Source: an uncultured Candidatus Melainabacteria bacterium (lineage in GTDB: Bacteria > Cyanobacteriota > Vampirovibrionia > Gastranaerophilales > Gastranaerophilaceae). Taken from it: a stretch of 64,000 bases of DNA. The stretch spans positions 124,001 to 188,000 of the forward strand of contig CAKUZD010000001.1 of assembly GCA_934718275.1 (NCBI GenBank). Direction: 5' to 3'. Every line of letters starts with the position of its first letter. Position 1 is the stretch's first letter. Of this stretch, positions 49,942-59,100 are shown piece after piece. The notes under the pieces were generated by a model. The model made no database searches and was not told where the DNA came from. It saw only the letters and a list, made by a program, of their open reading frames with translations. Made by a program: the position numbers and the translations under genes.

Positions 49942-51309
49942 ATGATGAACGTTCAAAATATTGTCGACAGAATTCGAGAAATCATTGATGACGAGACTTT
50001 AGATCAGCTAAAAGAAGAACTCAACAGTTATCACGTTGCAGACTTGGCTGACATTTTTCAAGCCTTAAAAACAGAAGAAAGACTACAATGTTTTAAGCTG
50101 CTTGAAATTGATAAAGCTGCCGACTTAATAGAATATCTGCCACCTCAAATGCAAGTAGAATTACTTGGAGATGTCGACCAAAACTTTGCGTCTCAAATCA
50201 TCACTCAATTACCTCACGATGCCGCTGCTGACGTTTTGGGGGATATGGAAGAAGACGAAAGTGAAACATATTTAGACAAATTACCACATAAATTTTCGGA
50301 AGAAGTTAGGGAACTTTTAACTTATAACGAAGATACTGCAGGTGGTATTATGAACCCTGCGGTTTTGACTGTTAATTGTGACATGAGTGTTCAGGATGTT
50401 TTAAATCATATCAGAATTAAGGCAGAAGAAGATAATATGGAACTTTATTATGTATATGTGGTAGATAAACAAAATCACTTGTTAGGTGTTGTTTCTCTTA
50501 GAAAACTTTTAACATCCCCAATTAATCAAAAAGTTGAAGATATCATGATTTCTGATATCGTAAAACTTCATGTAGATGATTATAGCGACTATATTATCGA
50601 TGAATTTATGAAATATCAGTATAATGCCTTACCTGTAGTAGATTTATACAACAGACTTAAAGGAATGATTACTTGGGATGACGTTCATGACTTGTTTGAA
50701 GAAGAAACAACCGAAGAAATTTATCAATCATCCGGTATTTCCACAGAAGTCGTAGACGAGGATGAAATTCTATCCGGAAATATTTTCCGTTCAATTAGGG
50801 CTAGAACTCCTTGGTTATTTATTACACTAATTGGAGAATTTATAGCTGTTAATGTTGGAAATCATTTTGACCATACATTACAAGCGTTGCCTATAATTGC
50901 AATTTTCATGCCGCTTTTAGCCGGTTTAGGCGGAAATATAGGAACTCAAAGTATAACCCTTATGGTTAGAGGCTTGTCCACAGGACAAATTACAGTATCT
51001 TCTGCTGTTCACCATATTTTAAGAGAAGCTTGTATCGGTTTATTTATTGGTACAATTTTTGGGATATTAGTTACTCTTGTATGTTGGGGATGGCAGCATA
51101 GCAAAGCTCTTGGAGCTGTTGTCGGTTTGGCTATGGCAATAAACATGACAATAGCGACCATCATTGGAACATTTACACCTTTTGCATTAAAGGCGATGAA
51201 AATAGATCCGGCTGTCGCTTCCGGTCCCGTAATAGCGACAACTATTGATGTTTTAGGGTTGGCAATATACTTTACGTTAGTGTCAACGTTTCTAATTAAA
51301 GTTATGTAA
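49942..51309 (+). CDS. mgtE: Magnesium transporter MgtE
   Basis: A 455-residue Mg2+ channel. The order is an N-terminal MgtE_N superhelical domain (about 15-125, VADLADIFQAL, LLGDVDQNFASQIITQL, DAAADVLGDM), two CBS domains (about 135-255) and a five-helix membrane domain (about 275-455). The latter includes the selectivity segment PLLAGLGGNIGTQSITLMVRGL. The N and CBS domains sense cytoplasmic Mg2+ and gate the pore. ATG 49942 or 49945 is possible; the upstream TTG is unlikely. The LCP gene follows 15 nt later. Confidence 0.95.
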   Translation: MMNVQNIVDRIREIIDDETLDQLKEELNSYHVADLADIFQALKTEERLQCFKLLEIDKAADLIEYLPPQMQVELLGDVDQNFASQIITQLPHDAAADVLGDMEEDESETYLDKLPHKFSEEVRELLTYNEDTAGGIMNPAVLTVNCDMSVQDVLNHIRIKAEEDNMELYYVYVVDKQNHLLGVVSLRKLLTSPINQKVEDIMISDIVKLHVDDYSDYIIDEFMKYQYNALPVVDLYNRLKGMITWDDVHDLFEEETTEEIYQSSGISTEVVDEDEILSGNIFRSIRARTPWLFITLIGEFIAVNVGNHFDHTLQALPIIAIFMPLLAGLGGNIGTQSITLMVRGLSTGQITVSSAVHHILREACIGLFIGTIFGILVTLVCWGWQHSKALGAVVGLAMAINMTIATIIGTFTPFALKAMKIDPAVASGPVIATTIDVLGLAIYFTLVSTFLIKVM

Positions 51310-51324
51310 CAAAAAGGTAAAAAT

Positions 51325-52653
51325 ATGACAAATCAAACACAAAGAAGACGAGAATACAGAACACGCACGTTTGTAAAAAGAGCTAAACAGGCAAAAGAAG
51401 AACATTCATCTTTTGCTAAAGTATTTATTGGAATGATAATAGTATTTATTGGAGTCATTTTAAGTATTTTTATTATGGCTGATAATGAAAATTTTCTGGA
51501 AAAACATTTTGGAGAGGATTCTTTTATTACAAAACTATTCCAAAATTTAACAATAAGTAATAACAATAAAGAACACGCTGATTTTGCATTACCATTTGGC
51601 TTAAGGCGTCAAAATATACTTTTCTTAGGAGTTGATGCAAGTGGCAACCCTAAAGATTTATGGACAGGAACAAGAACTGATACAATTATACTTGTTAATA
51701 TTGACCCAAGGACCAAATCAGTTAATGCTTTATCTATCCCTCGTGATAGTAAAGTTTATCTTCCAGGAGACAACGGTGTCAATAAAATAAATGCAGCACA
51801 TGCTATTGGCGGTATTGAAATGACTAAACGTACAATAGAAGATACATTGGGAGTCCATATTGATAGATATATTATGGTGCATGACAGTGCAGTGAAAGAA
51901 ATCGTTGACGCGATGGACGGTTTAGACATTTACGTTGAAAAACCTATGCACTACAATGACAATGCCGGACATTTACATATTAACTTTAATAAAGGCAACC
52001 ACCACTTAAATGGACAACAAGCAGTTGAATACTTACGCTTCCGTCATGATGCTCTTGGGGACATCGGAAGAACTCAACGTCAACAATGGTTATTAAGAAG
52101 TCTTTTAACAAAAATGAAACAACCGTCAACAATTACTAAAATTCCGGATATCATTTCTGTGGCAAAAAAATATGTAAAAACAGATATGTCTTTCTACGAA
52201 ATGAGTCAATATGCAGCATTAACCAAACATATTGATATGGATAAAATAGAGGTTGCAATGCTTCCCGGAGCTCCAAACCAACGTGGATATATAAGCTATT
52301 GGATTTTAGACCCTGAAAAAACTCAAGAGGTAGTAAACAGAGTTATTTATAGAGATAACAGAGGAGAATTTGATGAAACTAAACCGGTTACTGCAAGCAT
52401 TTTATCTTCTGACAGCACTAGAAGCGCTCAAATGACAGAAAACCTTAAAGCTGCAGGAATAGAAGTAAAATGTACCGGCAGAACAACAAGAGCGCACTCG
52501 CAATTTGTTGCTCACTCTAGCAAAATAACAAATGATTACTATAACCACTTAACCAAAAAGAATGAAGCTTTTGGCGGTTTACAATTTGTATACGACCCTG
52601 TAAATTACCAATGTGGAGAAACAGATTTTACAATTATACTATCGGGGAATTAA
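51325..52653 (+). CDS. LytR-CpsA-Psr (LCP) family protein
   Basis: A 442-residue membrane-anchored protein: a basic cytoplasmic tail, one transmembrane helix (FAKVFIGMIIVFIGVILSIFIM, about 31-52), then the LCP catalytic domain (about 90-270) and a LytR_C domain at the end. Conserved residues appear in NILFLGVDA, GTRTDTIILVNIDPRTKSVNALSIPRDS and LNGQQAVEYLRFRHDALGDIGRTQRQQ. LCP enzymes attach polyprenyl-linked glycopolymers to peptidoglycan or other acceptors. AAGG precedes the ATG, and the gene is probably cotranscribed with mgtE. Confidence 0.92.
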   Translation: MTNQTQRRREYRTRTFVKRAKQAKEEHSSFAKVFIGMIIVFIGVILSIFIMADNENFLEKHFGEDSFITKLFQNLTISNNNKEHADFALPFGLRRQNILFLGVDASGNPKDLWTGTRTDTIILVNIDPRTKSVNALSIPRDSKVYLPGDNGVNKINAAHAIGGIEMTKRTIEDTLGVHIDRYIMVHDSAVKEIVDAMDGLDIYVEKPMHYNDNAGHLHINFNKGNHHLNGQQAVEYLRFRHDALGDIGRTQRQQWLLRSLLTKMKQPSTITKIPDIISVAKKYVKTDMSFYEMSQYAALTKHIDMDKIEVAMLPGAPNQRGYISYWILDPEKTQEVVNRVIYRDNRGEFDETKPVTASILSSDSTRSAQMTENLKAAGIEVKCTGRTTRAHSQFVAHSSKITNDYYNHLTKKNEAFGGLQFVYDPVNYQCGETDFTIILSGN

Positions 52654-52669
52654 TACTCCTCGATTTTTT

Positions 52670-52743
52670 GTGCTCGTAGCTCAGTTGAATAGAGTGTCGC
52701 CCTCCGAAGGCGAAAGTCACGGGTTTGACTCCCGTCGAGCACA
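52670..52743 (+). tRNA. tRNA-Arg (anticodon CCG)
   Basis: A 74-nt cloverleaf. Acceptor GTGCTCG/CGAGCAC is perfect, the anticodon loop CTCCGAA with CCG sits in a CGCC/GGCG stem, and the T arm is CGGG-TTTGACT-CCCG. The discriminator is A and CCA is not encoded. It follows the LCP gene by 16 nt and may be cotranscribed with it. Confidence 0.95.
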
Positions 52744-52757
52744 TTTTTTATATAAAT

Positions 52758-52793
52758 AAAAAACCGGTACACAATCAATAAGTACCGGTTTTT
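52758..52793. terminator. Bidirectional terminator between tRNA-Arg and prepilin gene
   Basis: Stem AAAAACCGGTAC/GTACCGGTTTTT with an 11-nt loop. Confidence 0.9.
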
Positions 52794-52813
52794 CAATTTT
52801 ATAAATTAAATTA

Positions 52814-53431
52814 TTAATAACGCATTTCCCAATTGTTTTCATTTACTAACAAATCAAAACAACCAACACCGGTTGTTCCTGAACGACAAGTAGAGGCAGC
52901 CCCTGCTTCGGCAGCATCTCCTGTTACATCATCAAGCGTAAACATAAATAAATCACGACCGGCCATATTAGGACCTTTTTGACCATTTACATCAACCACA
53001 ACAGCAACATCCGGCTTATAAGTGTCATCTTTAGATAAGCAAATTGCTGCAGAATCAGCTAAAACATAAGATTTTCCCGAACAAGCAAAAGCAGCGCTAG
53101 CGCTGGTTCCTGATATACTCCTGTAATTTACACTTGCAAAGCAACTGCTCGTACTTCCGGAATCACAAGTTTTTATAGTTTTTAAACGAGTTGTAACAAA
53201 AGTATCTAAATCGCTATAACCTGTTGTTGCAGAAAACTTAGTTTTCCCTTCTTCTGTCATAAGCATATCAGCCGCATCTACCAATTCTCTCACTACTTTA
53301 CGTAATTTTACCGCAAGAGCTTTTTGCTGATAATTACTAACTAGCGTAGGAACTGTTAAAGCAGAAATAACACCAATAATACTCATTGTTATTAATACTT
53401 CTGATAAAGTAAATCCAAATCTTTTATTCAT
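52814..53431 (-). CDS. Type IV prepilin-like protein
   Basis: A 205-residue prepilin. A short basic leader ends in Gly followed by FTLSEVLITMSIIGVISALTVPTLV, the prepilin-peptidase site with Glu at +5 of the mature hydrophobic helix. The globular part has several Cys (KTCDSG, SSCFA, FACSGK, GCFDLL) that could form disulphides, and ends NNWEMRY. It may be a minor pilin or pseudopilin. ATG 53431 with GAAAGG upstream is chosen over GTG 53437. It follows a paralogue by 12 nt. The pilus assembly machinery is not in the window. Confidence 0.88.
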   Translation of the reverse strand: MNKRFGFTLSEVLITMSIIGVISALTVPTLVSNYQQKALAVKLRKVVRELVDAADMLMTEEGKTKFSATTGYSDLDTFVTTRLKTIKTCDSGSTSSCFASVNYRSISGTSASAAFACSGKSYVLADSAAICLSKDDTYKPDVAVVVDVNGQKGPNMAGRDLFMFTLDDVTGDAAEAGAASTCRSGTTGVGCFDLLVNENNWEMRY

Positions 53432-53443
53432 TATCACACCTTT

Positions 53444-54157
53444 CTAATAATTCATTTTCCAATTATCATTAAGCAATTTTGAAAAACATCCTGCACCAAC
53501 TGCCGATGTTGTACAAGTATCCATAATAGTAGTTCTTTGTGCTTCTTTATTAGCGGAAGCAGGATCTACTTCATCAACAGTATAATCATTATATATATTG
53601 AATGTAAATAAATCTCTACCTGCAATATTCGGCTCCTCTGCACCATTAACATCTATGTATACAGTAGCCGGATTTGCTGTTTCACCTCTTGTATCAGCAT
53701 CAATTTCAGCAGGAATTATACAAACTGCTGAGCCACTCGGGAATGTAACATTATAACCGTTTTCGCAAGAAAAAGCTGTTGCTACCGATGTATTTCCTAT
53801 AGTTTTATAAGAAGCGGCAAAACACGGTTGAGCCGTAGTTCCACAATCTCTTTTTACTTGAAAATACGGTTTATTATCAGCATCACCAACTAAAAAAACT
53901 CCAGCCGTTTGAGCAATAGTCTTGCCATCTTTTTTATTCAAAACAGAGGCAAACAAACCTTTTGACAAATTTTCTGCCTCTAAAATAGTTAAAGCCTGCC
54001 CAAAATCAGAATAAATTTTCTGAACTTGAGTTACCATAACTTGTCTTTGGTGATTTGAGATAACAACCGGAACAGTCATCGCAGCAATAATCCCGACAAC
54101 TGCCAATGCAATCATCACTTCAGCCAATGAAAAACCCAAAAATAATCTTCTATTCAT
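53444..54157 (-). CDS. Type IV prepilin-like protein, paralogue
   Basis: A 237-residue prepilin with leader MNRRLFLG cleaved before FSLAEVMIALAVVGIIAAMTVPVVI. It shares with its neighbour an N-terminal helix, a Cys-containing body (RDCGTTAQPCF, FSCENGYN, TCTTS), a VYIDVNGAEEPNIAGRDLFTF segment that matches VVVDVNGQKGPNMAGRDLFMF in the neighbour, and an NxWxMxY end. The pair is therefore a tandem duplication. They may form a heteromeric pilus tip or secretion pseudopilus. Confidence 0.88.
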   Translation of the reverse strand: MNRRLFLGFSLAEVMIALAVVGIIAAMTVPVVISNHQRQVMVTQVQKIYSDFGQALTILEAENLSKGLFASVLNKKDGKTIAQTAGVFLVGDADNKPYFQVKRDCGTTAQPCFAASYKTIGNTSVATAFSCENGYNVTFPSGSAVCIIPAEIDADTRGETANPATVYIDVNGAEEPNIAGRDLFTFNIYNDYTVDEVDPASANKEAQRTTIMDTCTTSAVGAGCFSKLLNDNWKMNY

Positions 54158-54228
54158 ATACTCTCAATCTCTAATACTATACAAAAACATTATAACGTGT
54201 TTATTAGAGATTGTCAATTGTAAAGGCT

Positions 54229-54462
54229 TTAAACCTCTATGAACAGACGTTGTCCCACAATATTTTGCTTCCCATTGTAATAGCCGGCAAAATATCCCCC
54301 TCTTACCGGTGCATTTTTGGCGTAAGCATTTAAACTATGCCCATTATAATTAACAAACGGATTGTTACTATATGGATTGGAAGAAACACTTCTTACCGGA
54401 GCTGCAACCTGTGTCGTTTGTGGGACAAACATTTGTGATAATAAATTTACAATACCTGCCAT
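54229..54462 (-). CDS. Small hypothetical protein, 77 residues
   Basis: An unrecognised Asn/Ser/Gly/Tyr-rich protein with low-complexity stretches (NPYSNNPFVNYNGHSLNAYAKN, GGYFAGYYNGKQN) and no cysteine. GAGG precedes the ATG. Composition suggests a disordered or surface-exposed protein. It lies upstream of the prepilin pair on the same strand, separated by 71 nt. Confidence 0.6.
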   Translation of the reverse strand: MAGIVNLLSQMFVPQTTQVAAPVRSVSSNPYSNNPFVNYNGHSLNAYAKNAPVRGGYFAGYYNGKQNIVGQRLFIEV

Positions 54463-54574
54463 TTCTACCTCACTTACAACAAGAAATTAATTATAAATTT
54501 TCTTTTGTCATAATTATATCACAATTTTCTTATTTAATTTAACAATTCGTAATAAAATCAATTATTTATATGAT

Positions 54575-54604
54575 TTGAACAAATTTATCAATTTATGCTA
54601 CAAT
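54575..54604 (+). promoter_or_regulatory. Promoter for leaderless purD
   Basis: TTGAAC (54575-54580), 18 nt, extended -10 TGC+TACAAT (hexamer 54599-54604), then 6 nt to ATG 54611. Confidence 0.6.
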
Positions 54605-54610
54605 CATTTT

Positions 54611-55858
54611 ATGGAAGATAAAAAGAAAAATATATTAATAATAGGAAATTCGGCAAAAGAATACGCTCTTGTAAAAAAATTGAAAAATTATGATTGTAAT
54701 ATTACGGTAATCCCCGGGAACAAAGCTATTTCGGAAATTGCGGAATGTGTTGACATTAGAGAAGAAAATGTTCAAGAGATATTGGAATTTGTTCTTGAAA
54801 ATGCAATTGACTTAACAATTGTTTCTTCAGAAACTGCAATAAAAAATAATATTGCAGAATTATTCCAATCCAATAATCAACTTATTTTTTGTCCGACATC
54901 ACAAAGTGCACAATTTGCAATTAGCCGTTCTGCCGGCAAAAGATTTTTATACAAACTCAGAATTCCGACACCAAGATTTGGAATTTTTGACAAACTTCCA
55001 TTAGCTATAGATTACCTTAAAACAGCACCAATGCCACAAGTTATACGAGCTGATGAAAACTCTAATTCTGCCGATAGATTAGTTTGTACCGGTTTTGCAT
55101 CCTCCAAAACCTTTGTAGAAGATTTATTCGCAAAAGGAGAAAATAAAATTGTATTAGAAGATTATGTATACGGCCACGAATTCACTGTTTATGTGATAAC
55201 TGACGGATATAGTGCACTTCATTTGGCAACTGTTGCAAACTACAAGTTTGCAGAAAACGGTGATGGAGGAATTTTAACTTCAGGAGTTGGGGCTTTCACT
55301 CCTGACTATAAAGTTTCAAAAGAACTTGAAAATTATATTATACAAAATATTGTCGAACGAGTTTTAGATTCTTTACAAAAGAAAGAAACTCCATATCTCG
55401 GTATTTTAGGTATTGACTGCGTTTTGACCAATGATAACAAAGTTGTCACACTAGATTTTAAACCTTTTTTATCTGACCACGATGCGGAAGCTATTCTTAA
55501 TTTGGTAACCGATAATTTATTAACGTTGTTTGAAGCTTGTGCGGTTGGGTCATTTGCCGATGATTACGAAGAAATTCGAATTTCAGATAATTCTTCTGTT
55601 GCATGCGTTATTTCTGCCCGCAAAAAAGGAGAAATAATAAAAGGACTGGAACTTGTAGAATCAGACGTTACCCATTTTTCAATACAGAAAAACAAATACT
55701 TAGAATATGAAACTATCGAAGGGAAAACACTGGTTTTAACTAAAACTGCCAAAACACTCTCTAGAGCTAGAAAACATCTATATGAAGATGTAGAGCAAAT
55801 TGCTTTTAATGGCAAAAAATACCGTAGTGATATTTGTGAGCAGGTTGAAAAATTTTAA
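54611..55858 (+). CDS. purD: Phosphoribosylamine-glycine ligase (GAR synthetase)
   Basis: A 415-residue ATP-grasp enzyme catalysing step 2 of purine synthesis. The N-domain (NILIIGNSAKEYALVKKL) is followed by the ATP-grasp region (ISRSAGKRFLYKLRIPTPRF, NKIVLEDYVYGHEFTVYVITDGYSA, GDGGILTSGVGAFTPDY, GILGIDCVLTNDNKVVTLDFKPFLSDHDAEAIL) and a C-terminal sandwich domain. Some positions differ from typical PurD: the ending FKPFLSDHDAE stands where EFNxRFGDPEtq is usual, so it is a divergent member whose activity deserves checking. No other pur genes are nearby. Confidence 0.82.
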   Translation: MEDKKKNILIIGNSAKEYALVKKLKNYDCNITVIPGNKAISEIAECVDIREENVQEILEFVLENAIDLTIVSSETAIKNNIAELFQSNNQLIFCPTSQSAQFAISRSAGKRFLYKLRIPTPRFGIFDKLPLAIDYLKTAPMPQVIRADENSNSADRLVCTGFASSKTFVEDLFAKGENKIVLEDYVYGHEFTVYVITDGYSALHLATVANYKFAENGDGGILTSGVGAFTPDYKVSKELENYIIQNIVERVLDSLQKKETPYLGILGIDCVLTNDNKVVTLDFKPFLSDHDAEAILNLVTDNLLTLFEACAVGSFADDYEEIRISDNSSVACVISARKKGEIIKGLELVESDVTHFSIQKNKYLEYETIEGKTLVLTKTAKTLSRARKHLYEDVEQIAFNGKKYRSDICEQVEKF

Positions 55859-55879
55859 AACATTATTATATATAAGAAT

Positions 55880-56908
55880 ATGAAGAACTATTATTCTATT
55901 CTTGGAGTTACACCTGACAGTTCAGAAGCTGAAATAAAATCAGCTTATAGGCGTTTGGCAAGAAAATATCATCCGGACATAAACCCCAACGGCGCTTCTC
56001 GTTTTAAGGATATAACAGAAGCTTACGAGACGCTTTCTGATGCAAAAAAAAGACTTCAATATGACACAATAAATGGCTTTTTCAAATCTTCAACAAAAAA
56101 TGTAAAACAACATACTTCTTCAAGACAGGCTCAAAGTCAATATAAAAGAGAAACAACAACTGAAGAAACAAAATCAACTTGTAAACAAACATTTGAAAAA
56201 GAAATTAACCAACACGAATTTTCAAAAAAAATAAATCATCTTTTTGAAAATTTTACTAAAAAGAACACAGAAAAAAAACAACCTAAAAAAGGTACTGATA
56301 TTAATGAAGAAATTTCAATAACCATAAAGGAAGCAATTAATGGTGCTGCCAGAACTATCAACGTTGTTCACTCTTGTGAATGTCCGCATTGTAAAGGCAG
56401 AAAATTTATTAATGGAGCAATTTGTCCTTTATGTAATGGGAGTGGAGAAAAAACAGAACAAAGAAAAATTTCTGTCAAAATCCCCAAAAATGTAAAAAAT
56501 GGAACCAAATTAAGAATTAAATCCGAAGGAAATTATGGAGAAAATGGGGGTAAAAATGGAGATTTATTTCTTAAAATAAAACTCGAACCCAATTCAAGAA
56601 TATATTTTGACAACAACGACATAATTTACAATATCCCTATAACCCCATTTGAAGCCGTTCTTGGAGGGAAAATATCTGTAGCAGGATTTGACGGGAACAT
56701 TTCTTTAAAAATTCCTCCTCAAACTCATTCCGGTCAAAAATTTCGCCTTGCAGGACAAGGACTTTCACAAAATGGAAAAAATGGAGACATGATTGTTAAT
56801 GTGCATATTGAAATTCCATGTTCTTTGTCGGATGATGAAATCAGACTTTATGAAAAATTAAAAAAGTTATCAACACATAACATTAGAGAGAATTTACTAA
56901 ATGAATAG
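55880..56908 (+). CDS. DnaJ-like co-chaperone with reduced zinc domain
   Basis: A 342-residue J-domain protein. The J-domain (1-70) has the HPD motif (KYHPDINPN). A Lys/Thr/Gln-rich linker (about 70-145) replaces the usual Gly/Phe region. The zinc domain holds only two CxxC motifs (CPHCKG and CPLCNGSG, about 172-192), where DnaJ has four. The two substrate-binding beta domains follow (VKIPKNVKNGTKLRI, LKIPPQTHSGQKFRLAGQG). It should stimulate an Hsp70. There is no clear ribosome site; a TATATA ends 7 nt before the ATG. Its end overlaps queE by 8 nt. Confidence 0.85.
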   Translation: MKNYYSILGVTPDSSEAEIKSAYRRLARKYHPDINPNGASRFKDITEAYETLSDAKKRLQYDTINGFFKSSTKNVKQHTSSRQAQSQYKRETTTEETKSTCKQTFEKEINQHEFSKKINHLFENFTKKNTEKKQPKKGTDINEEISITIKEAINGAARTINVVHSCECPHCKGRKFINGAICPLCNGSGEKTEQRKISVKIPKNVKNGTKLRIKSEGNYGENGGKNGDLFLKIKLEPNSRIYFDNNDIIYNIPITPFEAVLGGKISVAGFDGNISLKIPPQTHSGQKFRLAGQGLSQNGKNGDMIVNVHIEIPCSLSDDEIRLYEKLKKLSTHNIRENLLNE

Positions 56909-57569
56909 AATAAAAATTAAAGAAATATTTGCGTCAATTCAAGGAGAAGGTCCTTATGTGGGTTATAAACAACTTTTTATCAGGTTTTGTAATTGCAATT
57001 TAAAATGTAACTATTGTGATACAGAGTTTTCGGCAATAAACAATTTTGAAGAATATTGCCCCAATGAACTTGCACAAAAGGTTAACAGTTACAAAGACAT
57101 ACATTCTATTTCCTTAACCGGAGGTGAACCATTACTATCTTACGAATTCTTAAAAGAATTTTTGCCATTAACCAATAAAAAAATATATTTAGAAACAAAT
57201 GCAACATTGGCAGAAAAATTACTAGAAGTAAAACCATATATAGATATTGTCTCTGCGGATATAAAATTGGAAAGTGCAACAGGAATTAAAGACTCTTATA
57301 AATTCCATGACAAATTTTTTGCAGTCTGCAAAGGTTTGGAAACATTTGCAAAAATTGTATTTAATGAAAATATAACCAATGAAGAAATTGTTAAATGTTG
57401 TGAATTGGGTAAAAAGTATGATATAGAACTTATTCTTCAGCCGGAAATGATAGAAGATAAAATGACAATAACTTCCGATTTTGCCGCTTCAATATTAGAC
57501 AAATTTCTACAAAATTACGAAAATGTCAGACTTATACCTCAAGTACATAAATTTTTAGACGTTAGATAA
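56901..57569 (+). CDS. queE: 7-carboxy-7-deazaguanine synthase
   Basis: A 222-residue radical-SAM enzyme that contracts CPH4 to the 7-deazaguanine core of queuosine. The cluster motif CxxxCxxC is Cys32-Cys36-Cys39 (CNLKCNYCD), preceded by EIFASIQGEGPYVGYKQLFIRF, the QueE substrate/SAM signature. SLTGGEPLLS supplies the SAM-binding GGE. QueC, QueD and QueF partners are not in the window. It overlaps the dnaJ-like gene by 8 nt. Confidence 0.92.
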   Translation: MNRIKIKEIFASIQGEGPYVGYKQLFIRFCNCNLKCNYCDTEFSAINNFEEYCPNELAQKVNSYKDIHSISLTGGEPLLSYEFLKEFLPLTNKKIYLETNATLAEKLLEVKPYIDIVSADIKLESATGIKDSYKFHDKFFAVCKGLETFAKIVFNENITNEEIVKCCELGKKYDIELILQPEMIEDKMTITSDFAASILDKFLQNYENVRLIPQVHKFLDVR

Positions 57570-57607
57570 ATTTTATGCTATTATTTATTTAAGAAAGAGG
57601 TTTAATA

Positions 57608-58168
57608 ATGTCTGTAAAAAGAGTTTTGCAATATGGAGAAAAAAGTTTAAGAGAACCTTCTAAAGAGGTTCATAAAGTTTCTAAAAAAATTCAAGATTTA
57701 GTTCAAGATTTACTTGAAACAATGTACGCAAAAAATGGAGTTGGTTTAGCCGCCCCTCAAATTGGTGTAAATTATAGAGTTTTCGTTATTGATGTTTCAA
57801 AAAACGATGAACCGTTAAATCCAATCGTTTTTATTAACCCTAAAATAATTAAAAAGTCAGGAGCCATAGTTGCTCAAGAAGGTTGTATAAGTTTTCCTGA
57901 AGCATACACAGATGTTAAAAGATATGCCAATGTTATGGTTAAAGCTCTTGACAGACATGGTAGACCTTTTGTATTGGAAGCTAAAGACGGAGAACTGTTG
58001 GCTAGAGCTATTCAACACGAAAATGACCATCTTGATGGAATTTTATTCATTGACCACTGTGTTAACAGGTTTGAAACAGACAAAATTTTGGCTGAACACA
58101 AACTACCTGCGGTAAATCCGGATTTACTAATTGAAGAACCTGAAATAGATAAGGAGCTTAATAAGTGA
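57608..58168 (+). CDS. def: Peptide deformylase
   Basis: A 186-residue Fe2+/Zn2+ enzyme that removes the formyl group from nascent proteins. The three motifs are visible: GVGLAAPQIG, QEGCISFPE (metal Cys) and QHENDHLDG (HExxH). GAGG precedes the ATG. It overlaps fmt by 4 nt, the common def-fmt coupling that links formylation and deformylation. Confidence 0.97.
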   Translation: MSVKRVLQYGEKSLREPSKEVHKVSKKIQDLVQDLLETMYAKNGVGLAAPQIGVNYRVFVIDVSKNDEPLNPIVFINPKIIKKSGAIVAQEGCISFPEAYTDVKRYANVMVKALDRHGRPFVLEAKDGELLARAIQHENDHLDGILFIDHCVNRFETDKILAEHKLPAVNPDLLIEEPEIDKELNK

Positions 58169-59085
58169 TAAATATTATTTTTTTCGGGACACCTGCGATT
58201 GCACTAAAATCTTTAGAACACCTCTATAATTCTGACACAATAAACGTTCTTGCTGTCGTAACACAACCCGATAAACCCGCAGGACGCGGACATAAAATAA
58301 CGATGTCAGCTTTAAAACAATTTGCAATAGAACATAATTTGCCTGTATTTCAGCCAAAATCAATTCGTAAAGAACCTGATATTCAAGAAGAATTAAAAAA
58401 ACTTAACCCTGATTTTTTTGTAACTTTCGCATTTGGGCAAATCCTGTCACAAGAGGTTTTAGATATCCCAAGATACGAAACAATAAATCTCCATGCCTCA
58501 CTATTACCTCGTTATAGGGGGGCAAACCCAATTCAAAGAGCAATTATCAATGGAGACAAGGAAACAGGGATTTGTACAATGATTACAGAACTTGGATTGG
58601 ACTGCGGAGATGTGTGCATACGACAAAAAATTGAAATTCCGGATAATATGACATGCGTAGATTTGTTTGAAAAAATAAGTGATGCATCACCTGACTTACT
58701 GGAAAAAACACTAATTGGATTAGTGAAAAAAACAATTACTCCGGAGAAACAAGCTGAATGCGGAATTTGCATGGCAAATAAATTAACCAAAGAAGAAACT
58801 TTAATTGATTGGTCAAAATCGGCAACAGAAATTCATAATCTTGTTCGCGGAATTTACAAAACTCCATCAGCGTATTTTATTTACAACAACAAAGTTGTAA
58901 AAGTTCTTGAAACTCAAGTTATTAAGGGCAAATGCACAAAATGTGGTGAATTTGTAAATGTTTCCAAAGAAGGTATTGAAGTTGGCTGTGGGAAAGATAA
59001 CATTCTACTCATTAAGGTAAAACCTGAAGGCAAAGGAGAAATGTTTGCTAGAGATTGGGCTAACGGACTACATATTACAAAATAA
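58165..59085 (+). CDS. fmt: Methionyl-tRNA formyltransferase
   Basis: A 306-residue enzyme that formylates initiator Met-tRNA with 10-formyl-THF. The catalytic segment is INLHASLLPRYRGANPIQRAIINGDKETGICTM, including the SLLPxYRG loop and the usual Asn-His-Asp environment. KLTKEETLIDW starts the C-terminal tRNA-binding domain. A GTG start at 58165 overlaps def. The following gene starts 15 nt later. Confidence 0.97.
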   Translation: MINIIFFGTPAIALKSLEHLYNSDTINVLAVVTQPDKPAGRGHKITMSALKQFAIEHNLPVFQPKSIRKEPDIQEELKKLNPDFFVTFAFGQILSQEVLDIPRYETINLHASLLPRYRGANPIQRAIINGDKETGICTMITELGLDCGDVCIRQKIEIPDNMTCVDLFEKISDASPDLLEKTLIGLVKKTITPEKQAECGICMANKLTKEETLIDWSKSATEIHNLVRGIYKTPSAYFIYNNKVVKVLETQVIKGKCTKCGEFVNVSKEGIEVGCGKDNILLIKVKPEGKGEMFARDWANGLHITK

Positions 59086-59100
59086 CAAAGAAAGAATATT

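Noticed and set aside
52814..54157. Prepilin genes as part of a competence or type II secretion locus
   Set aside because: No pilus ATPase, platform protein, secretin or prepilin peptidase gene is present in the window.
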